64,000 bases of DNA, taken from Duganella sp. Root1480D1. GTDB taxonomy: Bacteria; Pseudomonadota; Gammaproteobacteria; Burkholderiales; Burkholderiaceae_D. Where the stretch lies: NCBI RefSeq assembly GCF_001427305.1, contig NZ_LMFZ01000003.1, positions 175,836 to 239,835 of the forward strand. The letters run 5' to 3'. Both the position numbers and the translations under genes were made by a program. The notes below the pieces were generated by a model. The model worked only from the letters and a program-made list of their open reading frames with translations. It searched no databases and was not told where the DNA came from. Of this stretch, positions 18,106 to 25,897 are shown piece after piece (positions within the stretch are counted from its first letter, which is position 1; each line of letters starts with the position of its first letter).

Positions 18106-18741
18106 ATGAGCGAATACAGTAACGACATCTACACCGAACCTTCCAATATCGACATGGACACGTTGGCCAACCTCGGCCCGCTGACCGCCATGGCCGGCAT
18201 CTGGGAAGGCCAGCGCGGCCTCGATATCAAGCCGAAGGCGGACGGCCCGCGCAAGCAGGCCTATGTTGAGCGCATCGAGCTGCAGCCGATCGACCCGGTC
18301 ACCAACGGGCCGCAGCTGTTCTACGGCCTGCGCTACGTCCTGATCATCAACAAGCCCGACAACGTCAAGACTTACCACGAGCAGGTTGGCTACTGGCTGT
18401 GGGAACCGGCCACCAATACCGTGATCCAGACCCTGGCCATCCCGCGCGGCCAGATCGCCATGGCATCCGGCACCGCAGCGCCGGATGCCAAATCCTTCGA
18501 ACTGGTGGCGCAGCGCGAGCAGAATACCTACGGCATCTGCTCCAATCCATTCCTGGAATTCGGCTTCAAGACCACCGAGTACCGCATCAAGGTCACCATC
18601 AACGACGATGGCACCTGGGGCTACGAGGAAGACACCGTGATGCTCTTGCGCGGCAAGGAATCGGAGCCGTTCCATCACGTCGACCGCAACCTGCTGCACA
18701 AGGTGGCCGAGCCGACTCCTAATCCGCTGGCACGCAAGTAA
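18106..18741 (+). CDS. Heme-binding beta-barrel / FABP-like (nitrobindin-type) protein
   Basis: 211 aa soluble protein. The core LTAMAGIWEGQRGLDIKPK, YVERIELQPI, LFYGLRYVLIINKP and YHEQVGYWLWEP segments follow the pattern of the FABP-like/THAP4 heme-binding barrel family (DUF1794). Nitrobindins of this fold bind ferric heme and NO, but in those the proximal His lies near the C-terminus, and I cannot place it firmly here; the FHHVDRNLLHK stretch is a candidate. It lies 18 nt downstream of the GGDEF-EAL gene and could be transcribed with it. Confidence 0.75.
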   Translation: MSEYSNDIYTEPSNIDMDTLANLGPLTAMAGIWEGQRGLDIKPKADGPRKQAYVERIELQPIDPVTNGPQLFYGLRYVLIINKPDNVKTYHEQVGYWLWEPATNTVIQTLAIPRGQIAMASGTAAPDAKSFELVAQREQNTYGICSNPFLEFGFKTTEYRIKVTINDDGTWGYEEDTVMLLRGKESEPFHHVDRNLLHKVAEPTPNPLARK

Positions 18742-18764
18742 TAGCCGGCGCGCGAAGGAACAAG

Positions 18765-19373
18765 TCAGCGCGTACCGTCGCCCCCGGCCGCCGCTATTTG
18801 GCCGGCCAGGGCGGGGAGCTGCCACACGCACCATGCCGCTGCAATGCCGATAGAGGCCACTACCAGGCCGACGCCGGTGACTACCTGGTCGTCCAGGCTG
18901 TAGGCATTGCACAGGCGTTGCGGCATGTCCTGGTACAGCATGCCCGTGATGGCCATCATGGCGCAGAAATTCCCGAGGAAGAAAAGCTGGATGACCGCCG
19001 CTGCGCGCGCGAGCGCGCCGGGCAGCAGGAAGCCGAGCAGGAACAGGCTGGCGAATTTTCCCGCTTCGGCCAGTGCCATGGTCAGCGACTGCTCGAGCGC
19101 CCGCGGCACCATCCAATAGGCGCTGGAGAGCAGCAGCCACACCAGGCCGGCCAGACCATGCGCGTCCCATCGCGCTATCGCAAGCGCCAGTCGCGGCGCA
19201 CTGCGGGCGGCGGCAAGGCCGGCCAGCGCGCCGCCGATGGCGATCATTGGAAGCTGGAGCGCCATATGCAGCGCCATGGACGCCTCCAGCGAGCCGCGCA
19301 GCAGCAGCGCCGCCGCGACAAGGACTGCTGCCGGCAGAGCAAGCTGCCTCGCGCCACGCGTAGCAGCGCTCAT
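18765..19373 (-). CDS. Integral membrane protein, last gene of the nnrS-ccoNO operon
   Basis: 202 aa very hydrophobic protein with about six membrane segments and no motif I can name. Its ATG overlaps the SCO stop (ATGA at 19370-19373), so it is translated with that gene. In some ammonia oxidisers an unnamed membrane ORF follows senC in the norSY-senC-orf1 cluster; the position here is similar, but I have not been able to compare the sequences. It may help assembly or copper/heme supply for the oxidase. Function unknown. Confidence 0.7.
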   Translation of the reverse strand: MSAATRGARQLALPAAVLVAAALLLRGSLEASMALHMALQLPMIAIGGALAGLAAARSAPRLALAIARWDAHGLAGLVWLLLSSAYWMVPRALEQSLTMALAEAGKFASLFLLGFLLPGALARAAAVIQLFFLGNFCAMMAITGMLYQDMPQRLCNAYSLDDQVVTGVGLVVASIGIAAAWCVWQLPALAGQIAAAGGDGTR

Positions 19374-20038
19374 TGCGCCGTCTCCAGCGCCGCCGCCAGG
19401 GCCGCCTCCGGCTGCTCATAGTCGACCACCTGCGCCAGCTGGCCGTCCGGCGTCACGACATGGAAGGCGGCGTTGTGCTGGAATTCCCCCATTTCCGCCG
19501 GCAGTACGATGATCCCGACCTGGTCCAGCAATGCCTGGCGCTGCACCGCATCCGGCACGGCGGCGAACTGCCACACTTGCGCGTCGGCCCGCATGCGCGA
19601 CGCATAGTGCATCAGGTCGTCCAATGTATCGCGTGGATCGAAAGAAATCGTCAGCAGCCGCAGCTTGCCCTGCAGGCCACGGGCCAGGATGTCACGCTGC
19701 ATCTGCTGCAATTCGGTGCCCTGGACTGAGCAAACGGCGTTGCAGCGCGCATAAAAAAACGTGACGATCGCGGGCCGCTTATCGGCCGCCAGCAGTGCCG
19801 GCAACTTGATCCGCCGCGCCGATACCCCGGGACCCGGCAGCGCCAGGTCGACACGGGGCAGGGCCAACGGCGCCTCGGCGATGGCCAGCCGCCGTCCTTC
19901 TTCGGTGGAGACTACGCGAAAGCCCATGGTGGCCTGCCATAGCGCCACTGCCGCGACAGCAGACATGCAGGCAAGCAGCGCCAATGTGCGCGGCAAATCC
20001 CCTTTAATTGGCTGGCTTGGCGAGTTTGGCGAGATCAT
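19370..20038 (-). CDS. SCO1/SenC family copper chaperone
   Basis: 222 aa protein with one N-terminal membrane anchor (about residues 17-37) and a periplasmic thioredoxin-like domain. The copper-binding Cys99-x3-Cys103 lies in the YARCNAVC stretch, and the third ligand His is present in QHNAAFHVV. SCO proteins deliver copper to, or reduce, CuA or CuB centres of heme-copper oxidases. The gene overlaps the end of the cytochrome c gene by about 35 nt; the ATG at 20047 is an alternative start. cbb3 oxidases usually do not need SCO for CuA, so here it may serve CuB. Confidence 0.9.
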   Translation of the reverse strand: MISPNSPSQPIKGDLPRTLALLACMSAVAAVALWQATMGFRVVSTEEGRRLAIAEAPLALPRVDLALPGPGVSARRIKLPALLAADKRPAIVTFFYARCNAVCSVQGTELQQMQRDILARGLQGKLRLLTISFDPRDTLDDLMHYASRMRADAQVWQFAAVPDAVQRQALLDQVGIIVLPAEMGEFQHNAAFHVVTPDGQLAQVVDYEQPEAALAAALETAQ

Positions 20039-20612
20039 CGTCTCCATTGAACGGGTCCTTGCGCTCGGCAGTCGCATCGCGCGCTGCCTTGACCGCATCC
20101 GGCGCCACTTTGGCCGCGCTGTTGCCGAAGTTGCTGCGGATATGGCTCAACACGGCAGCAATCTCCGCATCGCTCAATTTATCCTTGAACGAGGGCATTT
20201 GTCCGTTATATGCCGAACCTTTCACGGTCAGCTTGCCGCTCACTCCGTGCAGCAGGATGGACGCGGCGATGTTTTCCGCCCCCGTCACCCACTCCGACCC
20301 GGCCAGCGGCGGAAACACGCCCGGCAAGCCGGCGCCAGTCGCCTGGTGGCAGGCCACGCACTGCGCCGCATACACTTGCGCTCCATCGACAGCGCCGCCG
20401 GCGCCGGCCGCGCCGCCAGCCTTGGCCTGCAAGGTCGACATGGTGCGCCTGTCGCCCAGTGCCGGGTCATCGTCCCGCACCGTGAGGATATAAGTGACTG
20501 CCCAAGCCAGCGCCAGGCCGACGCCAAGCAGGACATACCAGGGAATCGGCCGGTCCTTCTCGGTCGGATCGGGATTCTCGCGCTGCTGCGCGCCAAATTC
20601 ATTTTGCGGCAT
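20004..20612 (-). CDS. Membrane-anchored monoheme cytochrome c, oxidase subunit III-like
   Basis: 202 aa. A cytoplasmic N-terminal 24 residues, one membrane segment (about 25-45) and a periplasmic class I cytochrome c domain with Cys85-x2-Cys88-His89 and a Met ligand candidate in the GQMPSFKDKLSD stretch. It takes the place of CcoP in the operon but has one heme motif rather than two. I start at the ATG at 20612, which overlaps the ccoO stop by 14 nt. It probably brings electrons from a soluble donor to the CcoO/CcoN core. The C-terminal 35 residues are charged and have no visible motif. Confidence 0.88.
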   Translation of the reverse strand: MPQNEFGAQQRENPDPTEKDRPIPWYVLLGVGLALAWAVTYILTVRDDDPALGDRRTMSTLQAKAGGAAGAGGAVDGAQVYAAQCVACHQATGAGLPGVFPPLAGSEWVTGAENIAASILLHGVSGKLTVKGSAYNGQMPSFKDKLSDAEIAAVLSHIRSNFGNSAAKVAPDAVKAARDATAERKDPFNGDDDLAKLAKPAN

Positions 20613-21216
20613 TGGGCGCTCCTTCTTTCCTGGCTTGCGGCGCGGGCAGCACAGGATAGGTATGGTCAAGCGACTGCAGGTAAGCCACCAGGTCCAGCAC
20701 TTCCGGCTTGGCCACGACCACCTTGCCCAGAGGCTTGAAGCCTGGCGGCAGGTTCACCACGCGGTCGCCGGGCTCCGCGACCTCCTTGTAATCGAACAGG
20801 TAAGGGTAGGAGGGCATGATCGATCCCGGCACATAAGCGCGCGGCTGGAACATATGCCCGAGGTGCCAGTCCGCGCTTGGCTGGCGCGCGCCGATGTTGA
20901 ACAGGTCCGGACCGGTGCGCATGGTGCCCAGCAAGTGCGGCGTATCGTAGTAATAGTCCGCCGCCACCGAGGCACGCCCCCAGCCGCGCTGGTCGTCCGG
21001 CGCCTGCGCCTTGTCGCGCGGCTGTTGCGAGTGGCAGTACACGCAGCCATTCCTGATGTACACCTCGCGCCCGCGCAGTTGCTGCGCGGTGTAAGGCTTC
21101 AGGCCGGCCGGCGCCTCGCTGGCGCGCAGTTGCACGTGGGGCACAATTACCAGCGCCGACGTGGCAAGGGCCAGCGTCACCATGGCACCGCCCAGGAGTT
21201 TGAGTTCGTCTTGCAT
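20599..21216 (-). CDS. ccoO: cbb3-type oxidase subunit II (CcoO-like), monoheme cytochrome c
   Basis: 205 aa with an N-terminal membrane anchor (about residues 7-27) and a heme c motif Cys58-x2-Cys61-His62 in the NGCVYCHSQQ sequence characteristic of CcoO/FixO. Further CcoO features are GWGRASVAADYYYDTPHLLGTMRTGPDL and the Met-containing PGSIMPSYPYLF segment. The ATG at 21216 is 1 nt after the ccoN stop. The protein carries electrons from the cytochrome c subunit to the binuclear centre of CcoN, on the periplasmic side. Confidence 0.92.
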   Translation of the reverse strand: MQDELKLLGGAMVTLALATSALVIVPHVQLRASEAPAGLKPYTAQQLRGREVYIRNGCVYCHSQQPRDKAQAPDDQRGWGRASVAADYYYDTPHLLGTMRTGPDLFNIGARQPSADWHLGHMFQPRAYVPGSIMPSYPYLFDYKEVAEPGDRVVNLPPGFKPLGKVVVAKPEVLDLVAYLQSLDHTYPVLPAPQARKEGAPNAAK

Positions 21217-21217
21217 A

Positions 21218-22894
21218 TCAGGCTCCCGCGAGGTTGCTGGCAGGCGCCGGCGAATCGCTGCGGGCGTGCAGCAGCGCCGCTCCCACGCGGCGCGGGCCGT
21301 AGCGCAGGGCCATGGCGGCGAAATGCCAGGCAAAGACCAGGTGGCCGATGGTCATGATCGCGCCGCCCACTGTACGGCTCTTGAGCCAGGGGATGGTCAC
21401 GTTGACCGAATCCATGAACGGCCGCCCGGCATCCAGCATTGCCAGCCCTTGCAGCCAGCCGCCTATCGACAGCCCGATGAAATAGATTGCGAAGCCAGTC
21501 ACCACCAACCAGAAATGCAGGGCAATCAGCTTGGGGTATGGCCATTCCCAGGCCATGACGCGCGGCATGACGAAGTAGATCGCGCCGAACATCACCATCG
21601 AGAAGAAACCATACAGTCCCAGGTGCGCGTGCGCCACCGTGAAGTGGGTAAAGTGCGCTACCGTGTTCACGCTGCGCAGGGCTTCGATCGAACCCTGGAT
21701 CGAGCTGAGGGTGTACATCATGCCGCCGAGGACGATAAAGCGCAGCGTCGGCGAATACACCAGCTTCGAGAAATGCCCGCGCATGGTCATGTGCTGGTTG
21801 ATCGAGAACGAAATCACCGGGATCACCATCATCACGCTCTGCACGATGGACAGCGTGATCAGCCAGCCCGGCACGGGCCCGCCGATCAGGTGGTGGCCGC
21901 CAACCTGGCCGTAGAAGAAGGCCAGCGTCCAGAAACCCAGCAGGGACAGGTTGTACGACTGCACCGGCCGCCCGATAATCTTGGGCAGGAAGTAGTACAC
22001 CGAGGCCACCGCCATCGGCGTGTAGAACAGCCCCAGCACGTTATGGCCGAACCACCAGTTCATCGCCGCCTGCTGCACGCCGAAGTGTACCGCCGGCAGG
22101 TTCCCGATCAGGAACAGGATGGGGAACCAGAACAGAGCCGCGCCCATGTACCAGATCGAGACATACAAGTGGTGCACCTTGCGGCTTTGCAGGGTGTAGA
22201 CCAGCGGCAGGCCAACCAGGGCGCCGCCTGCCACCAGCAACAGGTCCACCTGCCAGGGGATTTCCAGCCATTCCAGGCCATCGCTGATGCCGGCCGCGAT
22301 GCAGCCCAGGCCCGCGATCAGGCCGGCATTCCACAGCATGGCGCCAAAAATGGCAAAACGCCCGCCGGCCAGGTGGGTCTTCAGCAGGCGTGGAAGAAGC
22401 CAGATCGCGATGCCCAGCGCCGCCATCGGCGCCCAGCCATAAGCGACTGCATTCAGGTGAATGGTGCGGATGCGGCCAAAAGTCAGCCAGGGGTATTGCG
22501 CCAGCCAGTCCGGCTCATGCAGCTTGATGGAACTGGTCAGTCCGGCCGCCGTGGCCACCAGCAGCCAGACCACGGCGCAGGACAGGAAAACAAAGGTGAC
22601 AAATGCACTGGATCGATCGGCCGCCACCCGTTCCGCCAGCTCCTGCTGCATGGCGGCCTGTTCGGCGGCGCTGGGCGCCCGCCGGTCCTGTCCCTCTACT
22701 GCTTGCGCCAGTCCGGCGCGCTGCTCCGGGCTGGCTGCCGGTTCTTCGACGTGGCCGATCTCGCCCGGCGAGAAGATCACATTGGCGGCTGCGGACGTGG
22801 CGTTGAACAGGCGGTGCCGCAGCGACCAGATAAACACCAGCAAGCCGGTGACCGAGAGAATGAAAGAAGACAGCAGTATGGTGACGGTATCCAC
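21218..22894 (-). CDS. ccoN: cbb3-like heme-copper oxidase subunit I (CcoN-like) with N-terminal extension
   Basis: 558 aa catalytic subunit. Core motifs align with C-family oxidases: His146 (RTIHLNAVAYGW, low-spin heme), His284 (WWFGHN, CuB), Tyr300/Tyr301 (the position of the cross-linked Tyr), His334/335 (GGHHL, CuB), and His422/His424 (AHAHLG, heme ligands). Two features are odd. Gln400 (SSIQG) sits where cbb3 enzymes and cNORs have a conserved Glu (FEG). The first 60 residues hold an extra membrane segment and a short acidic tail like the assembly protein CcoS, followed by a charged linker. It starts 2 nt after nnrS. Known cbb3 enzymes reduce O2 and have some NO reductase activity. Confidence 0.9.
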   Translation of the reverse strand: MDTVTILLSSFILSVTGLLVFIWSLRHRLFNATSAAANVIFSPGEIGHVEEPAASPEQRAGLAQAVEGQDRRAPSAAEQAAMQQELAERVAADRSSAFVTFVFLSCAVVWLLVATAAGLTSSIKLHEPDWLAQYPWLTFGRIRTIHLNAVAYGWAPMAALGIAIWLLPRLLKTHLAGGRFAIFGAMLWNAGLIAGLGCIAAGISDGLEWLEIPWQVDLLLVAGGALVGLPLVYTLQSRKVHHLYVSIWYMGAALFWFPILFLIGNLPAVHFGVQQAAMNWWFGHNVLGLFYTPMAVASVYYFLPKIIGRPVQSYNLSLLGFWTLAFFYGQVGGHHLIGGPVPGWLITLSIVQSVMMVIPVISFSINQHMTMRGHFSKLVYSPTLRFIVLGGMMYTLSSIQGSIEALRSVNTVAHFTHFTVAHAHLGLYGFFSMVMFGAIYFVMPRVMAWEWPYPKLIALHFWLVVTGFAIYFIGLSIGGWLQGLAMLDAGRPFMDSVNVTIPWLKSRTVGGAIMTIGHLVFAWHFAAMALRYGPRRVGAALLHARSDSPAPASNLAGA

Positions 22895-22896
22895 AT

Positions 22897-24096
22897 TTAA
22901 CCTTCCCGCCCGTCGATGCGGGCCTGGCTCAAGTAAGGCGCATATACCAACAGGTAGAGAAGGAAGGCGACCGACCAGGCCAGTGCCGAGCCCAGTAACA
23001 GGAAGTCACGAATTCCAGCGGGAACAATATTGGCACACAAACGGCCCACTGCGCCAGCTTGCAGTAAAAGATACATGGCGCTTTCCGCGCGCCCGGCGCG
23101 CAACATGCGGCCGGTGTGGCCCAGCGCGGTGCGGGTGATCATGCCAAGGATCAGGCCCGACATGCCGCCCACAGCCAGCGCGTGGAAGGCGCTGCTCGAA
23201 GAGCCGATGCCCAGCGCCGCAAAGCCCAGCAGGACCAGGCCGGCCACGATCCAGGCATAGGCCAGGTGCAGGATCCACAGCAATGGCACGCGCACAGTGG
23301 CAAACGGCGCCCAGCCAGCCAGGCGCATGGCGTTGACCGCTGCTGCCGCAAAAGCCACCACGGCCACCACCAGGCCTGGCAGGCCGGTCACCCAGGCCAA
23401 TGCCGTTGCCAGCAGCAGGGCGATGCTGGCCTTTTCGCGCCAGCCCACGGTGACCGGCTGGCTGCCCGGCGCGCCGTTACGGGTGAACATCGGGATCACA
23501 CGGCCGCCGATGACCGCTTCCAGCACCGTAATCATCAGGATTGCGCCATGCACCGGAGTCAGCGGCGACAAGGAGTTCCAGCCATTGGCCGCCGCATGGA
23601 ACAGCAGGTTGGCTACCGACAGCAAGGCCAGGATGGCGCAGATAGGGTAGTTACGCTTGCTCTGCGCCCGGTACAGCACGCGGCCGAAGGCAACGGCGCA
23701 CAGCGGCAGGAACAGTCCATCGACGGCCAGGGCCGGCACGCCGGGCGCCAGCAGCATTGCCGCGCGGCCGGCGATCCACAGCACGGCCAATCCCGCAAGC
23801 TGGCCGCCGGCCGGCGTCTGCAGGTTGGTCCAATTGCGTCCCGCCGTGAACAGGAAACCGACAATGACAGCACCGCCAAAGCCGAACACCATCTCGTGCA
23901 TATGCCACAGCATGTTGGCCGCGGGCAGGGCCGGCAGCATGCCTTTGTAGGCCGCCAGCCACAGTGGCACCGACAGCATCGCCAGCGCAGCAGCCAGCAG
24001 GTAGAAGGGACGGAAACCCAGTCGCAGCAAGGGGTGCGGCTGCCCGGCTGGCGTGGGTTCGGTGGGAATATGGATGCTGCGCATGGCGGGCCTCAT
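22897..24096 (-). CDS. nnrS: NnrS family heme-copper membrane protein
   Basis: 399 aa protein with about twelve membrane segments. The N-terminal PLLRLGFRPFYLLAAALAML and the following MLWHMHEMVFGFGGAVIVGFLFTAGRNWTN stretch are diagnostic of NnrS, a heme- and copper-containing inner-membrane protein induced by NO and linked to relief of nitrosative stress. I start at the ATG at 24096; 24084 is also possible, and the long upstream extension to 24606 runs antisense to nsrR and is rejected. It is the first gene of a six-gene operon and is divergent from nsrR. Confidence 0.93.
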   Translation of the reverse strand: MRPAMRSIHIPTEPTPAGQPHPLLRLGFRPFYLLAAALAMLSVPLWLAAYKGMLPALPAANMLWHMHEMVFGFGGAVIVGFLFTAGRNWTNLQTPAGGQLAGLAVLWIAGRAAMLLAPGVPALAVDGLFLPLCAVAFGRVLYRAQSKRNYPICAILALLSVANLLFHAAANGWNSLSPLTPVHGAILMITVLEAVIGGRVIPMFTRNGAPGSQPVTVGWREKASIALLLATALAWVTGLPGLVVAVVAFAAAAVNAMRLAGWAPFATVRVPLLWILHLAYAWIVAGLVLLGFAALGIGSSSSAFHALAVGGMSGLILGMITRTALGHTGRMLRAGRAESAMYLLLQAGAVGRLCANIVPAGIRDFLLLGSALAWSVAFLLYLLVYAPYLSQARIDGREG

Positions 24097-24102
24097 GTTC
24101 TT

Positions 24103-24125
24103 AAGATGTATAATGAATGCTACAT
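24103..24125 (+). promoter_or_regulatory. Candidate NsrR half-site/operator near nnrS start
   Basis: The left half AAGATGTATAA matches the NsrR half-site AAGATGYATTT at 9 of 11 positions. The right half across a 1-nt spacer is poor. It lies 6 nt upstream of the nnrS start codon, where a repressor would block transcription or initiation. NsrR binds single half-sites in some species. Confidence 0.5.
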
Positions 24126-24139
24126 TAGGCCCAAGGCCA

Positions 24140-24162
24140 AAGCAATATTTTGAATGCATCTT
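24140..24162 (+). promoter_or_regulatory. NsrR operator candidate between nnrS and nsrR
   Basis: An 11-1-11 inverted repeat. The left half AAGCAATATTT matches 8 of 11 and the right half GAATGCATCTT 10 of 11 of the NsrR consensus (AAGATGYATTT, one base, AAATGCATCTT). It lies 16 nt upstream of the nsrR ATG and so could control nsrR and the divergent nnrS operon together. Match counts were made by eye. Confidence 0.68.
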
Positions 24163-24177
24163 TATATGACGTAGATC

Positions 24178-24636
24178 ATGAGACTGACATCCTTCACCGA
24201 CTACACCCTGCGTTCGCTGATGTACCTGGGCATGAACCGCGACAAGCTGGTCACGATCCAGGAAATCGCCGACCTGCATGACATCTCGAAAAACCACCTG
24301 ACCAAGGTGATCCACCAGTTGGGCGCCAGCGGCCTGGTGGAAACCGTGCGCGGCCGCCATGGCGGCTTGCGCCTGAACCGCGAGCCGGAAGAGATCAATA
24401 TTGGCGAAGTGGTACGCGACAGCGAATCCGACTTCTACATCGCAGAATGTTTCGAAGCCGAACCTGGCCACTGCGCCTTCCTGCGCGATTGCGCCCTGAA
24501 ACGCAAGCTGGGCGAAGCCACCGAAGCCTTCCTGCATGTACTGGACGGCATGACCTTGGCCGATATCCTGCCTGGCCAGAACGGCAGCGGCAAGGGCGGG
24601 GCGCAACCGGTGATCCTGCGGAAAATGCGCATTTAA
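24178..24636 (+). CDS. nsrR: Rrf2-family NO-sensing repressor NsrR
   Basis: 152 aa Rrf2 regulator. N-terminal winged helix (MRLTSFTDYTLRSLMYLG, then IADLHDISKNHLTKVIHQLG). Three cysteines, Cys91-x7-Cys99-x5-Cys105, have the spacing that binds the NO-sensitive iron-sulfur cluster in NsrR. The DNA-recognition helix sequence ISKNHLTKVIHQL is that of NsrR rather than IscR. It stands between the nnrS operon and hmp, both classic NsrR targets, and has NsrR-like operators on both sides. NO would nitrosylate the cluster and release repression. Confidence 0.95.
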   Translation: MRLTSFTDYTLRSLMYLGMNRDKLVTIQEIADLHDISKNHLTKVIHQLGASGLVETVRGRHGGLRLNREPEEINIGEVVRDSESDFYIAECFEAEPGHCAFLRDCALKRKLGEATEAFLHVLDGMTLADILPGQNGSGKGGAQPVILRKMRI

Positions 24637-24646
24637 TCTGCATCTT
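24624..24646 (+). promoter_or_regulatory. NsrR operator candidate overlapping the nsrR stop
   Basis: 11-1-11 repeat: left AATGCGCATTT 8 of 11, right ATCTGCATCTT 9 of 11 against the NsrR consensus. It spans the nsrR stop codon and lies upstream of the likely hmp promoter. The left half is partly coding, so some similarity may be accidental. Confidence 0.45.
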
Positions 24647-24666
24647 TATTGACGCAGTTTAAGGTA

Positions 24667-24689
24667 AACATGTATTATAGGTGCATGTT
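24667..24689 (+). promoter_or_regulatory. NsrR operator candidate upstream of hmp
   Basis: 11-1-11 repeat: left AACATGTATTA 9 of 11, right AGGTGCATGTT 8 of 11. It is itself a good palindrome (AACATG...CATGTT), sits 22 nt before the hmp ATG, and contains a TATTAT-like sequence that could be the -10 box. This is the strongest positional candidate for NsrR control of hmp. Confidence 0.62.
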
Positions 24690-24711
24690 TAGCCGAGAAG
24701 GAGCCATACCC

Positions 24712-25893
24712 ATGCTGTCCGCAGAACACCGTGCCATCGTCACCGCCACCGTCCCCATCCTGGAACAAGGCGGCGAAGCCCTGACCCGCCACTTCTACCA
24801 AACCCTGTTCACCGACTTCCCGCAGGTGAAGCCGTTCTTCAACCAGGCCCACCAGCACAGCGGCGACCAGCAGCGCGCGCTGGCCAACGGCATCCTGATG
24901 TACGCCAAGCATATCGAGCGCCTGGAAGCACTGGGCCCGCTGGTGAACACCATCGTCACCAAGCACGTTGCGCTGCAAATCCAGCCAGAACATTACCCAA
25001 TGGTCGGTGCCAGCCTGCTGAAAGCCATCCGCGAAGTGCTGGGCGCCGAAACCGCCACCGACGCGGTATTGGAAGCGTGGGGCGCAGCCTATGGCCAACT
25101 GGCCGAGATCCTGATTGGCGCCGAAGGCAAGACTTATGAAGCCGCTGCGGCCGCGCCGGGCGGCTGGATGGGCGCGCGCCAGTTTAAGGTCGCTGCCAAG
25201 CGTGTCGAGAGCGATGAGATCACCAGCTTCGTATTCCGCCCTGTCGACGGCCAGCCGGTGCTCGGCTTCACGCCGGGCCAGTACATCGGCATCCGCTTGG
25301 TGGTCGATGGCCAGGAACACCGCCGCCAGTATTCGCTGTCCGCCGCGCCGAACGGCCAGACTTACCAGATCAGCGTCAAGCGCGAAGAGGCGGGCAAGGT
25401 GTCCGGCTTCCTGCATGCGAACGTGAATGAAGGCGATACCGTGGACCTGTTCCCCCCGACCGGCGCTTTCACGCTGGCCGAAGGCAGCCGCCCGATCGTG
25501 CTGATTTCCGGTGGCGTCGGCATCACGCCGACCCTGGCCATGCTGGATCAGGCGCTGGAAACCGGCCGCGAAATCCGCTTCATCCACGCCGCCCGCCACG
25601 GCGGTGTGCACGCCTTCCGCGAGCACGTCGACGGCCTGGCCAAACGCCATCCGCAGCTGAAGCGCCACTACATCTACGCAGAAGAGCGTGCAGAACATCC
25701 GCAAGCCGATGCAGTCGGCCTGCTGGGCAACAAGGAGCTGGGCCAATGGCTGCCGCAGTCGCGCGACGTCGACGCCTATTTCCTCGGCCCGGTGCCGTTC
25801 ATGCAGGCCGTGAAGCGCAGCTTGCGTGAACTGGGCGTGCCGGAAGCGCAGACTTATTACGAATTCTTTGGCCCGGCCAAGGCCCTCGATTAA
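24712..25893 (+). CDS. hmp: Flavohemoprotein, nitric oxide dioxygenase
   Basis: 393 aa, the usual length of Hmp. The N-terminal globin (1-140) has Tyr29 (B10), Gln53 (E7) and the proximal heme His85 at the expected positions. It is followed by a ferredoxin-reductase-type FAD domain (RQYSLSAAP) and an NAD domain (LISGGVGITPTLAML, ending YEFFGP). It converts NO and O2 to nitrate using NAD(P)H in the cytoplasm. The ATG at 24712 has GAAGGAG 9 nt upstream; an in-frame start at 24649 would put the operator inside the gene and is rejected. NsrR and its operator candidates lie directly upstream. Confidence 0.96.
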   Translation: MLSAEHRAIVTATVPILEQGGEALTRHFYQTLFTDFPQVKPFFNQAHQHSGDQQRALANGILMYAKHIERLEALGPLVNTIVTKHVALQIQPEHYPMVGASLLKAIREVLGAETATDAVLEAWGAAYGQLAEILIGAEGKTYEAAAAAPGGWMGARQFKVAAKRVESDEITSFVFRPVDGQPVLGFTPGQYIGIRLVVDGQEHRRQYSLSAAPNGQTYQISVKREEAGKVSGFLHANVNEGDTVDLFPPTGAFTLAEGSRPIVLISGGVGITPTLAMLDQALETGREIRFIHAARHGGVHAFREHVDGLAKRHPQLKRHYIYAEERAEHPQADAVGLLGNKELGQWLPQSRDVDAYFLGPVPFMQAVKRSLRELGVPEAQTYYEFFGPAKALD

Positions 25894-25897
25894 GGCG

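Noticed and set aside
16036..19419. 1127-codon open frame on the minus strand
   Set aside because: Antisense to the GGDEF-EAL gene and the beta-barrel protein gene; low-complexity translation without domains.
20004..20612. Calling this cytochrome CcoP
   Set aside because: Only one CxxCH is present and it lacks the second heme domain of CcoP.
21161..22900. 579-codon plus-strand frame
   Set aside because: Antisense to ccoN; its translation has no motif and is dominated by His, Gln and Arg.
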